64,000 bases of DNA from Streptantibioticus cattleyicolor NRRL 8057 = DSM 46488. Lineage in GTDB: Bacteria > Actinomycetota > Actinomycetes > Streptomycetales > Streptomycetaceae. A program made the position numbers and the translations under genes. Below the pieces are notes generated by a model, which worked only from the letters and a program-made list of their open reading frames with translations, was not told where the DNA came from and searched no databases. The stretch spans positions 248,001 to 312,000 of the forward strand of contig NC_017586.1 in assembly GCF_000240165.1 (NCBI RefSeq), written 5' to 3'. Within the stretch, counting starts at the first letter, position 1, and every line of letters starts with the position of its first letter. Below are positions 25,695-34,314 of the stretch, in pieces.

Positions 25695-27863
25695 GTGCCC
25701 GACCCGCACATCCGAGATCCGGCGCCCGGCCTGGCCGGGACGCTCTTCGGCGCCCCGGCTCCCGCCGCGGCGCCGCTCGACGCCCTCGCCGACGCGCTGC
25801 GCGACGGCACCGGGGAACTGTCCGCGCACGTCTCCGCGCTCTACGTGCTGCCGGCCGGCGGCACCGTGCTGGAACTGCTGATGATCAACGGGCTGCCGCC
25901 GGAGTTCGTCAGCGGCTGGGAACACATCAGTCTGCCGACCCCGCTGCCGGTGGCCGACGCGGCACGCGAGGGCCGGCTGATCTGGGTGGGCGACGAGCAG
26001 GAGATGGCCCGGCGCTACCCCCGGGTCGCGGTGGCGCTGCCGTACGACTTCCGGCTGGCCGCCACGCCCCTGACCGCCGACGGCGTCACCCACGGTTCGA
26101 TGTTCGTGGCCTGGCCGGCCCGCCACCCCCGGCTCCTGGCCGAGCGGGAACGGGAGCGGCTGGAGGCGCTCGCCGGTGAGCTGGCCGGTCTGCTGGCCCG
26201 TACCCGGCCACCGGTACGCGCCGGCGAACCGCTGGTGGTGCTGCCCGAGACCGGTCCCCCGGGTTCCGAGGTGGCGCTGCTGGAGTTGCTGGAGCGGCTG
26301 CCGGACGGCAAGTGCGCCCTCGATCTGCGCGGCCGGGTGGTGTACGCCACGCCGTGCGCCGCCAAGCTGCTGGACGTTCCGGCCGAGCAGTTGCTGGGCC
26401 GCCGTCCCTGGCGGGTGCTGCCGTGGCTGCGGGACCCGGCGTACGAGGACCGCTACCGGGCCGCCCTGGTCAGCCGGGAGCCCACGTCGTTCGTGGCGTT
26501 CCGGCCGCCGGATCAGTGGCTGGCGTTCCAGCTCTACCCGGGCCCCACCGGGCTGACGGTACGCATCACCGCGGCCGAGGCGGCCCAGGGCGATCTGCCG
26601 GGACCGGCCCCCGCCCCTCCCCCGGCGGAGCCGGCCGCCGGCATGCCCACCCGGGCCGGCGCGCTGTACCACATCCTGCATCTGGCCACCGCGCTCACCG
26701 AGGCGGTCGGGGTGCAGGACGTGGTGCGGCTGGTCGCCGACCAGATAGCGCCGGCCTTCGGCGGCCAGGCGGTGGCGCTGCTGGTGGCCGAGGGCGGGCG
26801 GCTGCGCAACATCGGTCACCGGGGCTATCCGCCGGGCGTGGTGGAACGGATCGACGGCACGCCGCTGACCCGGCAGACCCCCGGGGTGCAGGCGCTGACC
26901 TCCGGGGTGCCGGCGTTCTTCGAGTCGCGGGAGGAGCTGGAGCGGGTCTACCCGGTCCGCCCCGAGGTGCAGGACACCATGGCGGCGTGGGCGTATCTGC
27001 CGCTGGTCGCCTCCGGACGGCTGGTGGGCACCTGCGTGCTGGCGTTCGCCCGGCCGCACCGGTTCACCGTGGACGAGCGCGCGGTGCTCACCTCGGTGGG
27101 CGGGCTGATCGCGCAGGCGCTGGACCGGGCCCGGGTCTACGACGCCAAGCTGGAGCTGGCGCACGGGCTCCAGGAGTCGCTGCTGCCGCACGCCCTGCCG
27201 CTGCTGCCCGGGCTGGAGACCGCCGCGCGTTATCTGCCCGGCACCGAAGGGATGGACATCGGCGGTGACTTCTACGACGTCATCCGGGTCGATCGGCATC
27301 ACGCCGGTGCCGTCATCGGTGACGTGCAGGGGCACAACGTGCGCGCCGCCGCTCTGATGGGGCAGATACGCACCTCGGTGCACGCCTTCGCCAAGGCCGG
27401 GGCGCCGCCGGACATGGTGCTGGCCCGCACCAACCAGCTCATGGCCTATCTGGACACCGGGCTGCTGGCGAGTTGCGCCTACCTCCGGCTCGATCTGAAC
27501 CGGCGGCGGGCCGCGCTGGCGGTGGCGGGCCATCCCCGGCCGCTGGTGCGCGACCCGCGGGGCCAGGTACGGCTGCTGGACGCCCCCGGCGGGCTGCTGC
27601 TGGGCGTGGTGGCGGACACCGGCTACCCGGTGACCCGGCTGCCGCTGCCGGCCGGGACCACGGTGGCGCTGTACACCGACGGCCTGGTCGAGGGGCCCGG
27701 GGTCGACCTGGACGAGTCGGTGGCGGCCCTCGCCGACCAGCTCGCCCGGCACGGCGCCGGTCCGCTGGAGACCGTGGCCGACGCCCTGGTCGCCCACGCC
27801 GAGCGGGCCAAGCACCGTACCGACGACACCGCGCTGCTGTTGCTGCGTTCGGTGCCCCGGTGA
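25695..27863 (+). CDS. GAF/PAS-linked SpoIIE-type protein phosphatase
   Basis: About 722 residues. An N-terminal GAF-like domain (LYVLPAGGTVLELLMINGLPPE) is followed by a PAS-like segment (GKCALDLRGRVVYATPCAAKLLDVPAEQLLG), a second GAF (about 330-480, LATALTEAVGVQDVVRLVADQIAP) and a PP2C/SpoIIE domain (about 490-722: LQESLLPHALPLLPGLE, GGDFYDVI, GDVQGHN, YTDGLVEG, DDTALL). The metal-binding Asp residues are present. Such proteins dephosphorylate anti-anti-sigma factors. The start is uncertain: the GTG at 25695 has GAGG 8-9 nt upstream, and conserved sequence begins soon after it; GTG 25662 is an alternative. Confidence 0.88.
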   Translation: MPDPHIRDPAPGLAGTLFGAPAPAAAPLDALADALRDGTGELSAHVSALYVLPAGGTVLELLMINGLPPEFVSGWEHISLPTPLPVADAAREGRLIWVGDEQEMARRYPRVAVALPYDFRLAATPLTADGVTHGSMFVAWPARHPRLLAERERERLEALAGELAGLLARTRPPVRAGEPLVVLPETGPPGSEVALLELLERLPDGKCALDLRGRVVYATPCAAKLLDVPAEQLLGRRPWRVLPWLRDPAYEDRYRAALVSREPTSFVAFRPPDQWLAFQLYPGPTGLTVRITAAEAAQGDLPGPAPAPPPAEPAAGMPTRAGALYHILHLATALTEAVGVQDVVRLVADQIAPAFGGQAVALLVAEGGRLRNIGHRGYPPGVVERIDGTPLTRQTPGVQALTSGVPAFFESREELERVYPVRPEVQDTMAAWAYLPLVASGRLVGTCVLAFARPHRFTVDERAVLTSVGGLIAQALDRARVYDAKLELAHGLQESLLPHALPLLPGLETAARYLPGTEGMDIGGDFYDVIRVDRHHAGAVIGDVQGHNVRAAALMGQIRTSVHAFAKAGAPPDMVLARTNQLMAYLDTGLLASCAYLRLDLNRRRAALAVAGHPRPLVRDPRGQVRLLDAPGGLLLGVVADTGYPVTRLPLPAGTTVALYTDGLVEGPGVDLDESVAALADQLARHGAGPLETVADALVAHAERAKHRTDDTALLLLRSVPR

Positions 27864-27920
27864 AGGCTTCGATGCGGATATGACGGGTAATCGTCAGGCG
27901 CACCACCTGGAGGAAAAGCG

Positions 27921-28091
27921 ATGAGCGACACCACCCCTTCCCAGGCCGAGGGCGAACGGGACGACGAGTGGACCGGGGCCGACCCCCGCTCCCGCTCCGC
28001 CCGGCTCGACGACCCGGGGCCGCCGCGTACCACCCCGTCCCAGGCCGAGGGTGAGCGTGACGACGAGGACGAAGGCTTGACCGGACGCTGA
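27921..28091 (+). CDS. 56-residue acidic protein with an internal repeat
   Basis: An ATG at 27921 with GGAGGA upstream opens a 56-codon frame. The product contains TTPSQAEGERDDE twice (about residues 4-16 and 37-49), separated by an Arg/Asp/Pro-rich linker, and ends LTGR. It is highly charged and probably disordered. I do not recognise a function. A good RBS and the exact 13-residue duplication argue that it is translated. It sits 57 nt after the phosphatase gene. Confidence 0.65.
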   Translation: MSDTTPSQAEGERDDEWTGADPRSRSARLDDPGPPRTTPSQAEGERDDEDEGLTGR

Positions 28092-28335
28092 CCGCCGGTC
28101 ACCGCCGCACCACGTCAACCCCGCCGCCCCGGCCGGCCCTCTTACGGGCGATTCCGCTGTGCCGTACCGCCCCCGGTGACGGTTGTGCCATTCACCCGCT
28201 TACCGCACCCGCGTTCCGTATTCCGCCGTGTGCCGTATGACGCGCGGAGGGACCAGGGTGACGGGCGAAGCGGGCATTTGCATGCCATCGTGTCGATCAC
28301 GTCCACAAGTGACGGTAGACGCGAGGAGAGTCGCA

Positions 28336-30090
28336 GTGAGTACGACCGACACCCCGGGGGCCACCGCGCCGGCTTCGCCGACCCGTGTGGCGCGGCCGAT
28401 CGGCGGCAAGAAAGTGGTGGGGTGGCTCACCACCACCGACCATAAGACAATCGGCACGCTCTACCTGGTGACATCGTTCGCTTTCTTCTGTGTCGGCGGC
28501 ATCATGGCTCTGCTCATGCGCGCCGAACTCGCCCGCCCTGGCTTGCAGATCATGAACAACGAGCAGTTCAACCAGGCGTTCACCATGCACGGCACGATCA
28601 TGCTGCTGATGTTCGCCACCCCGTTGTTCGCCGGTTTCACCAACTGGATCATGCCGTTGCAGATCGGCGCCCCGGACGTCGCCTTTCCCCGGCTGAACAT
28701 GTTCGCCTACTGGCTCTACCTGTTCGGCTCGTTGATCGCGGTCGGCGGTTTCCTCACCCCGCAGGGCGCCGCCGACTTCGGGTGGTTCGCCTACTCCCCG
28801 CTGACCGACGCGGTGCGCACCCCGCAGATCGGCGGCGACATGTGGATCATGGGGCTGGGCATGTCCGGGTTCGGCACGATCCTCGGCGCGGTCAACTTCA
28901 TCACCACCATCATCTGCATGCGGGCGCCGGGCATGACGATGTTCCGGATGCCGATCTTCGTGTGGAACGTGCTGCTCACCTCGGTGCTGGTACTGCTGGC
29001 CTTCCCAGTGCTGGCCGGGGCGCTGCTGGCGCTGGAGGCGGACCGCAAGTTCGGCGCCCACGTCTTCGACCCGGCCAACGGGGGCCCGCTGCTGTGGCAG
29101 CACCTGTTCTGGTTCTTCGGCCACCCCGAGGTGTACATCATCGCGCTGCCGTTCTTCGGCATCGTCACCGAGGTGATCCCGGTATTCGCCCGCAAGCCGA
29201 TCTTCGGTTACATCGGTCTGGTGGGCGCCACGATCAGCATCGCCGGCCTCTCGGTCTCGGTGTGGGCCCATCACATGTTCGTGACCGGCGGCGTGCTGCT
29301 GCCGTTCTTCTCGTTCATGACGTTCCTGATCGCGGTGCCCACGGGGGTGAAGTTCTTCAACTGGATCGGCACGATGTGGAAGGGGTCGATCACCCTGGAG
29401 ACCCCGATGCTCTGGTCCGTCGGGTTTCTGGTGACCTTTCTCTTCGGTGGTCTGACCGGTGTCATCCTGGCGTCGCCGCCGATGGACTTCCACGTCTCCG
29501 ACTCGTATTTCGTGGTGGCCCACTTCCATTACGTGGTGTTCGGCACCGTGGTGTTCGCCATGTTCGCCGGGTTCCATTTCTGGTGGCCCAAGTGGACCGG
29601 GAAGATGCTGGACGAGCGGCTCGGCAAGATGACGTTCTGGACGCTTTTCGTCGGCTTCCACGGCACGTTCCTGGTGCAGCACTGGCTGGGCGTCATCGGT
29701 ATGCCGCGGCGTTATCCGGACTATCTGGCCGCGGACGGTTTCACCCTGCTGAACACGGTCTCCACGATCAGTTCGTTCCTGCTCGGGCTCTCCCTGCTGC
29801 CGTTCTTCTACAACATCTGGAAGACCGCGAAGTACGCGCCGATGGTCGAGGTGGACGACCCGTGGGGGTACGGCCGGTCGCTGGAGTGGGCGACCTCCTG
29901 CCCGCCGCCGCGCCACAACTTCCTCACGCTGCCGCGGATCCGTTCCGAATCCCCCGCGTTCGACCTGCACCACCCGGCCGTCGCCGCGCCGGACAAGCTG
30001 GCCGGGGCGCACGCCGGGCGGCCCGCGGTCACCGGTGAGGACCCGGGCGAGGGCGGCGGCCAGGGCGGCCCCGAGGGGACGCGGCGGTGA
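28336..30090 (+). CDS. ctaD: Cytochrome c oxidase subunit I (first ctaD copy)
   Basis: The 584-residue protein is a haem-copper oxidase subunit I with 12 transmembrane helices. Landmarks: [23 protein letters not shown] (low-spin haem His), WFFGHPEVY (CuB His and cross-linked Tyr), VWAHHMF (two CuB His), and HFHYVVFG (haem a3 and haem a ligands). The GTG at 28336 follows GAGGAG by 7 nt. It is an orphan: no ctaC, ctaE or qcr genes lie nearby, so it would need subunits made elsewhere. The overlapping downstream gene (GTGA) suggests a dedicated partner. A second complete copy lies at 41437. Confidence 0.95.
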   Translation: MSTTDTPGATAPASPTRVARPIGGKKVVGWLTTTDHKTIGTLYLVTSFAFFCVGGIMALLMRAELARPGLQIMNNEQFNQAFTMHGTIMLLMFATPLFAGFTNWIMPLQIGAPDVAFPRLNMFAYWLYLFGSLIAVGGFLTPQGAADFGWFAYSPLTDAVRTPQIGGDMWIMGLGMSGFGTILGAVNFITTIICMRAPGMTMFRMPIFVWNVLLTSVLVLLAFPVLAGALLALEADRKFGAHVFDPANGGPLLWQHLFWFFGHPEVYIIALPFFGIVTEVIPVFARKPIFGYIGLVGATISIAGLSVSVWAHHMFVTGGVLLPFFSFMTFLIAVPTGVKFFNWIGTMWKGSITLETPMLWSVGFLVTFLFGGLTGVILASPPMDFHVSDSYFVVAHFHYVVFGTVVFAMFAGFHFWWPKWTGKMLDERLGKMTFWTLFVGFHGTFLVQHWLGVIGMPRRYPDYLAADGFTLLNTVSTISSFLLGLSLLPFFYNIWKTAKYAPMVEVDDPWGYGRSLEWATSCPPPRHNFLTLPRIRSESPAFDLHHPAVAAPDKLAGAHAGRPAVTGEDPGEGGGQGGPEGTRR

Positions 30091-30581
30091 CCCCGCCTCC
30101 GCTGCCCCGCCCCACCCGGGCCCCGGCCGAGCGGCGGGCGAAGGGAACCTCGGCACGCCGGTGGCTCCGCCGGGAACGCACGTCCGGCCCCGAGGAGGCC
30201 CCGGCCGGGGCGGTACGCCGGTTCCTCGCCCGCGAGGGGGTGCGCCGCCGGGAGTGTGCCAAGGGGATCAACGACGTCGAGGGCTATCTGCTGTGGCAGG
30301 CCGAGGCGGCCTCCGCCGCGGCCGGGGCGGAGGTCTTCGCGGACCGGCTGCCATGGCTCACCAGCGCCCAGCGCGAAGAGGTGGTCCGCGTCTACACCGA
30401 CGACCGGCTGGAACTCTCCCGGGCGGTGCTGGAGCGCATCGCCGACCGCGCACGCTCCCTGCAACGCGAGTACGGCGAACGGTACCGGCTGCTGCGGATC
30501 CGGCTGCTGGGCGGCTACCTCGCCGCGGCGGCGGGCGCGGCGGCCGTGCTGCTGGCGCTGGGCCGGCCGGGACACCCTTAG
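30087..30581 (+). CDS. Protein of unknown function coupled to ctaD
   Basis: I do not recognise a family. The 164-residue protein has a Pro/Arg-rich start, a helical middle ([65 protein letters not shown]) that looks coiled-coil-like, and one C-terminal transmembrane helix ([20 protein letters not shown]). Its GTG start overlaps the ctaD stop by 4 nt. A tail-anchored helical partner or assembly factor for this oxidase subunit is a reasonable guess. Confidence 0.65.
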   Translation: MTPPPLPRPTRAPAERRAKGTSARRWLRRERTSGPEEAPAGAVRRFLAREGVRRRECAKGINDVEGYLLWQAEAASAAAGAEVFADRLPWLTSAQREEVVRVYTDDRLELSRAVLERIADRARSLQREYGERYRLLRIRLLGGYLAAAAGAAAVLLALGRPGHP

Positions 30582-30629
30582 GCCGTGCGGTCGGCGGCCG
30601 AGCCCGCTCCTGGGACGGCGCCGGCGCGG

Positions 30630-31256
30630 TCATTCGGCACGCAGCAGGGCGTCGAGTTCGGCGGCGTTGAGCGCCTGGGCGTAGACCTTGGTGCCGGGCT
30701 GGTGCTTGCGCCCGCCCTGGCTGAGGGTGCCGGCGTCGACCGCGTCGAAGCCGATGTCCCGGATGAGGCCGGCCACCACCGCCTTGGCCTCCTCGTCGCT
30801 GCCGGAGACGGGGATCGCCAGGCGTCCGGGGTCGCCCTTGGGACGGCCGCCGTCGCGCAGTGTCGCGGCCGGCAGGGTGTTGAACGCCTTGACGAGGTTG
30901 GCCTCGGTGTGGGCCTTGATCTTCTCGCTGGAGGTGGTGGTGTCCTCGTCGAGGTCGGGGTCGTGGCCGTCGCGCTCGGGGTAGTAGTTGCAGGTGTCGA
31001 CGACCACCTTGCCGCGCAGCGGTTCGGCGGGCAGTTCACGGTGGCGGCCGTAGGGGATGCTCACCACGACGGCCTCGCCGGACGCGGCGGCCTCGGCGGC
31101 GGTGACCGCGCGGACCGGGCCGCCGATCTCCTGCACCAGCCCGGTGAGCGTCTGTGGGCCGCGCGAGTTGCTGAGCAGCACCTCGTACCCCACCCGGGCG
31201 AAGCGCCGGGCCAGGGCGGAGCCGATGTTCCCGGCGCCGATGATCCCGATCCGCAT
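30630..31256 (-). CDS. NADPH-dependent F420 reductase-like protein
   Basis: The 208-residue protein starts with a Rossmann motif, MRIGIIGAGNIGSALARRFARVGYEV, followed by LSNSRGPQTL (the Arg/Ser after strand 2 favour NADP) and AVVVSIPYGRH, VVVDTCNYYPERDGH and LVKAFNTLPA. This pattern belongs to the F420H2:NADP oxidoreductase/F420-binding family. F420-dependent redox fits an actinobacterium. Start at ATG 31256 with AAGGGGAAGAG upstream. Divergent from the YbdK-like gene. Confidence 0.8.
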   Translation of the reverse strand: MRIGIIGAGNIGSALARRFARVGYEVLLSNSRGPQTLTGLVQEIGGPVRAVTAAEAAASGEAVVVSIPYGRHRELPAEPLRGKVVVDTCNYYPERDGHDPDLDEDTTTSSEKIKAHTEANLVKAFNTLPAATLRDGGRPKGDPGRLAIPVSGSDEEAKAVVAGLIRDIGFDAVDAGTLSQGGRKHQPGTKVYAQALNAAELDALLRAE

Positions 31257-31380
31257 CTGCTCTTCCCCTTCCGTCTGCCGGTGGCCGCCGAGGGGACGGC
31301 CGGGTGCCGGTCCGTCCCGACCGGGTACCCGGATCCGGTCGTTCCCACCTGGCCGGAGCCGACACGAGAGGCGGTGGTCC

Positions 31381-32472
31381 ATGCGGAGCGTGGGTGTGGA
31401 GGAGGAACTGCTCCTGGTGGATCCCGGCAGCGGCAAGGTGACCGCGGTGGCCGGGCAGGTGTTGGCCAGGAGCGGCAGCCGTACCGGGCCGCGACCGCCG
31501 TCCCTGGCCCCGGAGATCCAGCGCGAGCAGGTCGAGGTGGCCACCTGTCCGTGCACCACCCTGGAGGAGCTGGCCGGGCAGATCCGGCAGGGTCGGGCCA
31601 CCGCGTCCGAGCAGGCGCGGCGGGCCGGGGCGGAGGTGGCCGCGCTGGCCACCGCACCGCTGCCGGCCGACCCCTCGCTCACCGGTGAGCCCCGTTACCG
31701 CCGGATGGCCGAGGAGTTCGGGCTCACCGCGCAGCAGCAGCTCACCTGCGGCTGCCACATCCACGTCGAGGTGACCGATCCGGAGGAGGGCGTGGCGGTG
31801 CTGGACCGGATCCGGCCGTGGCTGCCGCCGCTGGTGGCGCTGAGCGCCAACTCCCCTTACTGGCAAGGGTGCGACAGCCATTACGACAGCTTCCGGTACC
31901 AGGCGTGGGGGCGGTGGCCGACGGCGGGGCCGACGGAGTTGTTCGGCTCGGCGGCGGCCTACCGGGAGGTGGTCGCGGCGATGCTGGCCACCGGCACCAT
32001 CCTGGACGAGGGCATGGTGTACTTCGACGCCCGGCTCTCCCGCCGGTATCCGACGGTGGAGGTGCGGGTGGCCGACGTCTGCCTGGAGGCGGCGGACACC
32101 GTGCTGCTGGCGGCGCTGGTACGGGGGCTGGTGGAGACCGCCTCCCGGGCGTGGCGGGCCGGGCAGCCGGCGGATCCGGTGCCGGTGCCGGTGCTGCGCC
32201 TGGCGGGGTGGCGGGCCAGCCGGTCCGGGATCACCGGCACGCTGCTGCATCCGCGGACCCATGTGCCGGCCCCGGCCGGTGCCGTGCTGGACGACGTGGT
32301 CTGCCATCTCGCTCCCGTGCTGGCCGACCAGGGCGAGTTGGCGGCCGTGGACACCGCCCTGGCACGGTTGCGGGCGCGCGGCAACGGGGCCCGGGCGCAG
32401 CGGGCCCGGCACTCCGTGAGCGGTTCGCTGGCCGACACCGTGCGGTACGCGGTGGAGCGCACGCTTAGCTGA
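31381..32472 (+). CDS. YbdK-type carboxylate-amine ligase (GCS2 family)
   Basis: The 363-residue protein has the glutamate-cysteine ligase type 2 fold: SVGVEEELLLVDP at the N-terminus (metal-binding Glu residues), EIQREQVEVAT, LTCGCHIHVEV, ALSANSPYWQG and FDARLSRRYPTVEVRVADVC. YbdK relatives have weak glutamate-cysteine ligase activity, and some actinobacterial forms make other gamma-glutamyl amides. The start is ATG 31381. It is divergent from the F420-like gene and next to redox and dormancy-type genes. Confidence 0.88.
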   Translation: MRSVGVEEELLLVDPGSGKVTAVAGQVLARSGSRTGPRPPSLAPEIQREQVEVATCPCTTLEELAGQIRQGRATASEQARRAGAEVAALATAPLPADPSLTGEPRYRRMAEEFGLTAQQQLTCGCHIHVEVTDPEEGVAVLDRIRPWLPPLVALSANSPYWQGCDSHYDSFRYQAWGRWPTAGPTELFGSAAAYREVVAAMLATGTILDEGMVYFDARLSRRYPTVEVRVADVCLEAADTVLLAALVRGLVETASRAWRAGQPADPVPVPVLRLAGWRASRSGITGTLLHPRTHVPAPAGAVLDDVVCHLAPVLADQGELAAVDTALARLRARGNGARAQRARHSVSGSLADTVRYAVERTLS

Positions 32473-32488
32473 CGCCGGCCCGGGGGTG

Positions 32489-33541
32489 TCAAGGGGTGGG
32501 TACGGGTTCGGGGTGGCCGGCCGCGACCACCGCCTCGACGGCTTCGCGGGCGGCGGCCTCGACCAGCGCGACGCCGGCGCCCTGGGTGGCGTTGCCGCTG
32601 GAGACCACGGCGACCAGCAGGGTGTGGCCGGCGTGGCGGACGCGGCCGATGCTGTTGATGTCCCACAGCCCGGTGGTGCTCCGTTGCAGCCAGCCGTTCT
32701 TCAGGGCGCTGGCCGTGCGGTCGTCGGCGGCGGCGGAGACCCCCCAGCGCTGGCTGGGGTCGATGTGCGCCATGAGTTCGCGCAGGTAGCCGCGGGAGTC
32801 CTCGTTGAGCGGCGAGGTGTCGCCGAACACCGCGCGCAGCAGGTCGAGTTGGCCGGTCGCCGTGGTCTGGGTGAGCCCCCACAGGTCGTCCTGGTCGCCG
32901 CGGACGCCGGTGACGCCGAGTTCCCCGTTGCCGGCGTCGAGTCCGTCGGCGCCGCCGATCCGGCGCCACAGCGCGGTGGCGGCGGCGTTGTCGGACTGGC
33001 GGACCATGACGGCGGCGTAGTCGCGTTCGGCGTCGGTCAGGCCGCGGTGGGCCTGCTGGGCGCGGAGCAGCAGGGTGGCCAGGATGTCGATCTTGACGAT
33101 GCTGGCGGTGTCGAAGTAGCCGTCGCCGAGGCCGCCGCTGTTGCCGGTGGTCAGGTCGTGGACCGCGACCGCCCACCGGGCGCCGTGCGCGGGCACCGCG
33201 TCGGCCACCGCGGACAGGTCGACCCGGGTGTCGCGGACCTCCTTCGCCACCCCGGCGGAACGTTTCTCCGCCGCCGTGTCACGCGGGTTGGCGGGCCGGG
33301 GACGGGGACCGGGGGCGGAGGCGGCGGGGCGCGGTACGGCGGGCGGCCGGGCGCCGCGCGCGGCCGTGCCGGCCACGGCACGCGGACCGGCGGCGTGCCG
33401 GACGCGCGGATGGATCAGGTCGGCCACCACGGCGTACGCCAGCAGGACCGTGGCCACCAGGGCGCAGGCCCGCAGACACGGCAGCACCGTCGTGCGCAGC
33501 GCCGACCGGCGGCTCGGCTCGGCAGGCACCCGCTCGTCCAT
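32489..33541 (-). CDS. Membrane-anchored class A beta-lactamase-like serine hydrolase
   Basis: The 350-residue protein has one N-terminal transmembrane segment (about residues 20-42), a Pro/Ala-rich linker (to about 90) and a penicillin-recognising domain with SIVK (SxxK), SDN and KNG motifs. The KNG in place of KTG and the lack of an obvious class A ERETELN segment suggest a peptidoglycan-related or unknown hydrolase rather than a true beta-lactamase. It converges with the YbdK-like gene, 16 nt apart. Confidence 0.82.
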   Translation of the reverse strand: MDERVPAEPSRRSALRTTVLPCLRACALVATVLLAYAVVADLIHPRVRHAAGPRAVAGTAARGARPPAVPRPAASAPGPRPRPANPRDTAAEKRSAGVAKEVRDTRVDLSAVADAVPAHGARWAVAVHDLTTGNSGGLGDGYFDTASIVKIDILATLLLRAQQAHRGLTDAERDYAAVMVRQSDNAAATALWRRIGGADGLDAGNGELGVTGVRGDQDDLWGLTQTTATGQLDLLRAVFGDTSPLNEDSRGYLRELMAHIDPSQRWGVSAAADDRTASALKNGWLQRSTTGLWDINSIGRVRHAGHTLLVAVVSSGNATQGAGVALVEAAAREAVEAVVAAGHPEPVPTP

Positions 33542-33773
33542 GCCCTCGGACGCTAGGGCGCGGTACGCCGCGTACCGGGCCGGCCGGGGTGCGGCACGCC
33601 GGGAATTGCCCCGGAAGGGCGCCGCCGGGTGACCCCGACGGTCCCCGATAGCGGTTCCGGGCGGTGGTGCCTACGGTGGACGTGGAAGTACATGTCGCAT
33701 CGATCCGGCACGCGTTCGCCGTCCGGGGCGTGCCGGGCGGGCACGCGACGCCGACCGATCCAAGGAGGACCCC

Positions 33774-34208
33774 ATGACGACCGCGCGCGACATCATGCAC
33801 GCAGGGGCGCAGTGTGTCGGGGAGAACCAGACGCTGCTGGACGCGGCCCGGATGATGCGGGATCAGGAGGTCGGTTCGCTGCCGATCTGCGGCGAGGACG
33901 ACCGGCTCAAGGGCGTGGTCACCGACCGCGACATCGTGGTGCACTGCCTCGCCGAGGGCGGCGACCCGTCGCGGGTGAAGGCGAAGGAGTTCGCCAGTCA
34001 CATCCACGCCGTCTCCGCCGACGACGACATCGGCACCGTCCTCCGCAAGATGCAGGAACACAAGATCCGCCGGCTGCCGGTGATCGACAACGGACGGCTG
34101 TGCGGCATGATCAGCGAGGCCGACCTCGCCGTGGCCCACGCCCGCAAGAACGCGCTCTCCGACAAGGAACTCGCGAGCTTCGTCGACCAGATCTACGCCA
34201 CCACCTGA
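33774..34208 (+). CDS. CBS-domain pair protein (Hrp1-like)
   Basis: The 144-residue protein is a tandem CBS pair: TARDIMHAGAQCVGENQTLLDAARMMRDQEVGSLPIC, GVVTDRDIVVHCL, and a second CBS from about residue 72 (VSADDDIGTVLRKMQEHKIRRLPVID, GMISEADLA). It closely resembles the hypoxic response protein Hrp1 (Rv2626c) of the DosR regulon. AAGGAGG stands 5-7 nt before ATG 33774. A partial DevR-like sequence (GGGACCGTCGGGG on the minus strand, 33633-33645) is too weak to claim. Confidence 0.88.
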   Translation: MTTARDIMHAGAQCVGENQTLLDAARMMRDQEVGSLPICGEDDRLKGVVTDRDIVVHCLAEGGDPSRVKAKEFASHIHAVSADDDIGTVLRKMQEHKIRRLPVIDNGRLCGMISEADLAVAHARKNALSDKELASFVDQIYATT

Positions 34209-34225
34209 CCCCCGCTCCCCCGTTC

Positions 34226-34264
34226 GCCGGCCGCGCCGCCCCGCACCGGGTGTCCGCGGCCGGC
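34226..34264. terminator. Hairpin terminator after the CBS gene
   Basis: GCCGGCCGCG (34226-34235) and CGCGGCCGGC (34255-34264) form a 10-bp stem with a 19-nt loop between the CBS gene and the PolX-type gene. Confidence 0.6.
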
Positions 34265-34314
34265 GCCACGACCGCGGACCCCGGCCAGGTGCGGCGCGGA
34301 ACTAGACTGGGGGC

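Noticed and set aside
24264-27815. 1183-residue minus-strand frame
   Set aside because: It is fully antisense to pxpBC and the phosphatase gene; the product is His/Gln/Arg/Gly-rich with no family motifs, a typical shadow in GC-rich DNA.
32489-33541. Calling this gene a beta-lactamase resistance gene
   Set aside because: SxxK and SDN are present, but KTG is KNG and the class A Glu segment is not evident, and the protein is membrane-anchored; serine hydrolase is the safer call.
33630-33645. Possible DevR box before the CBS gene
   Set aside because: GGGACCGTCGGGG keeps the first half-site but only two of five bases of the second; too weak to list as a site.
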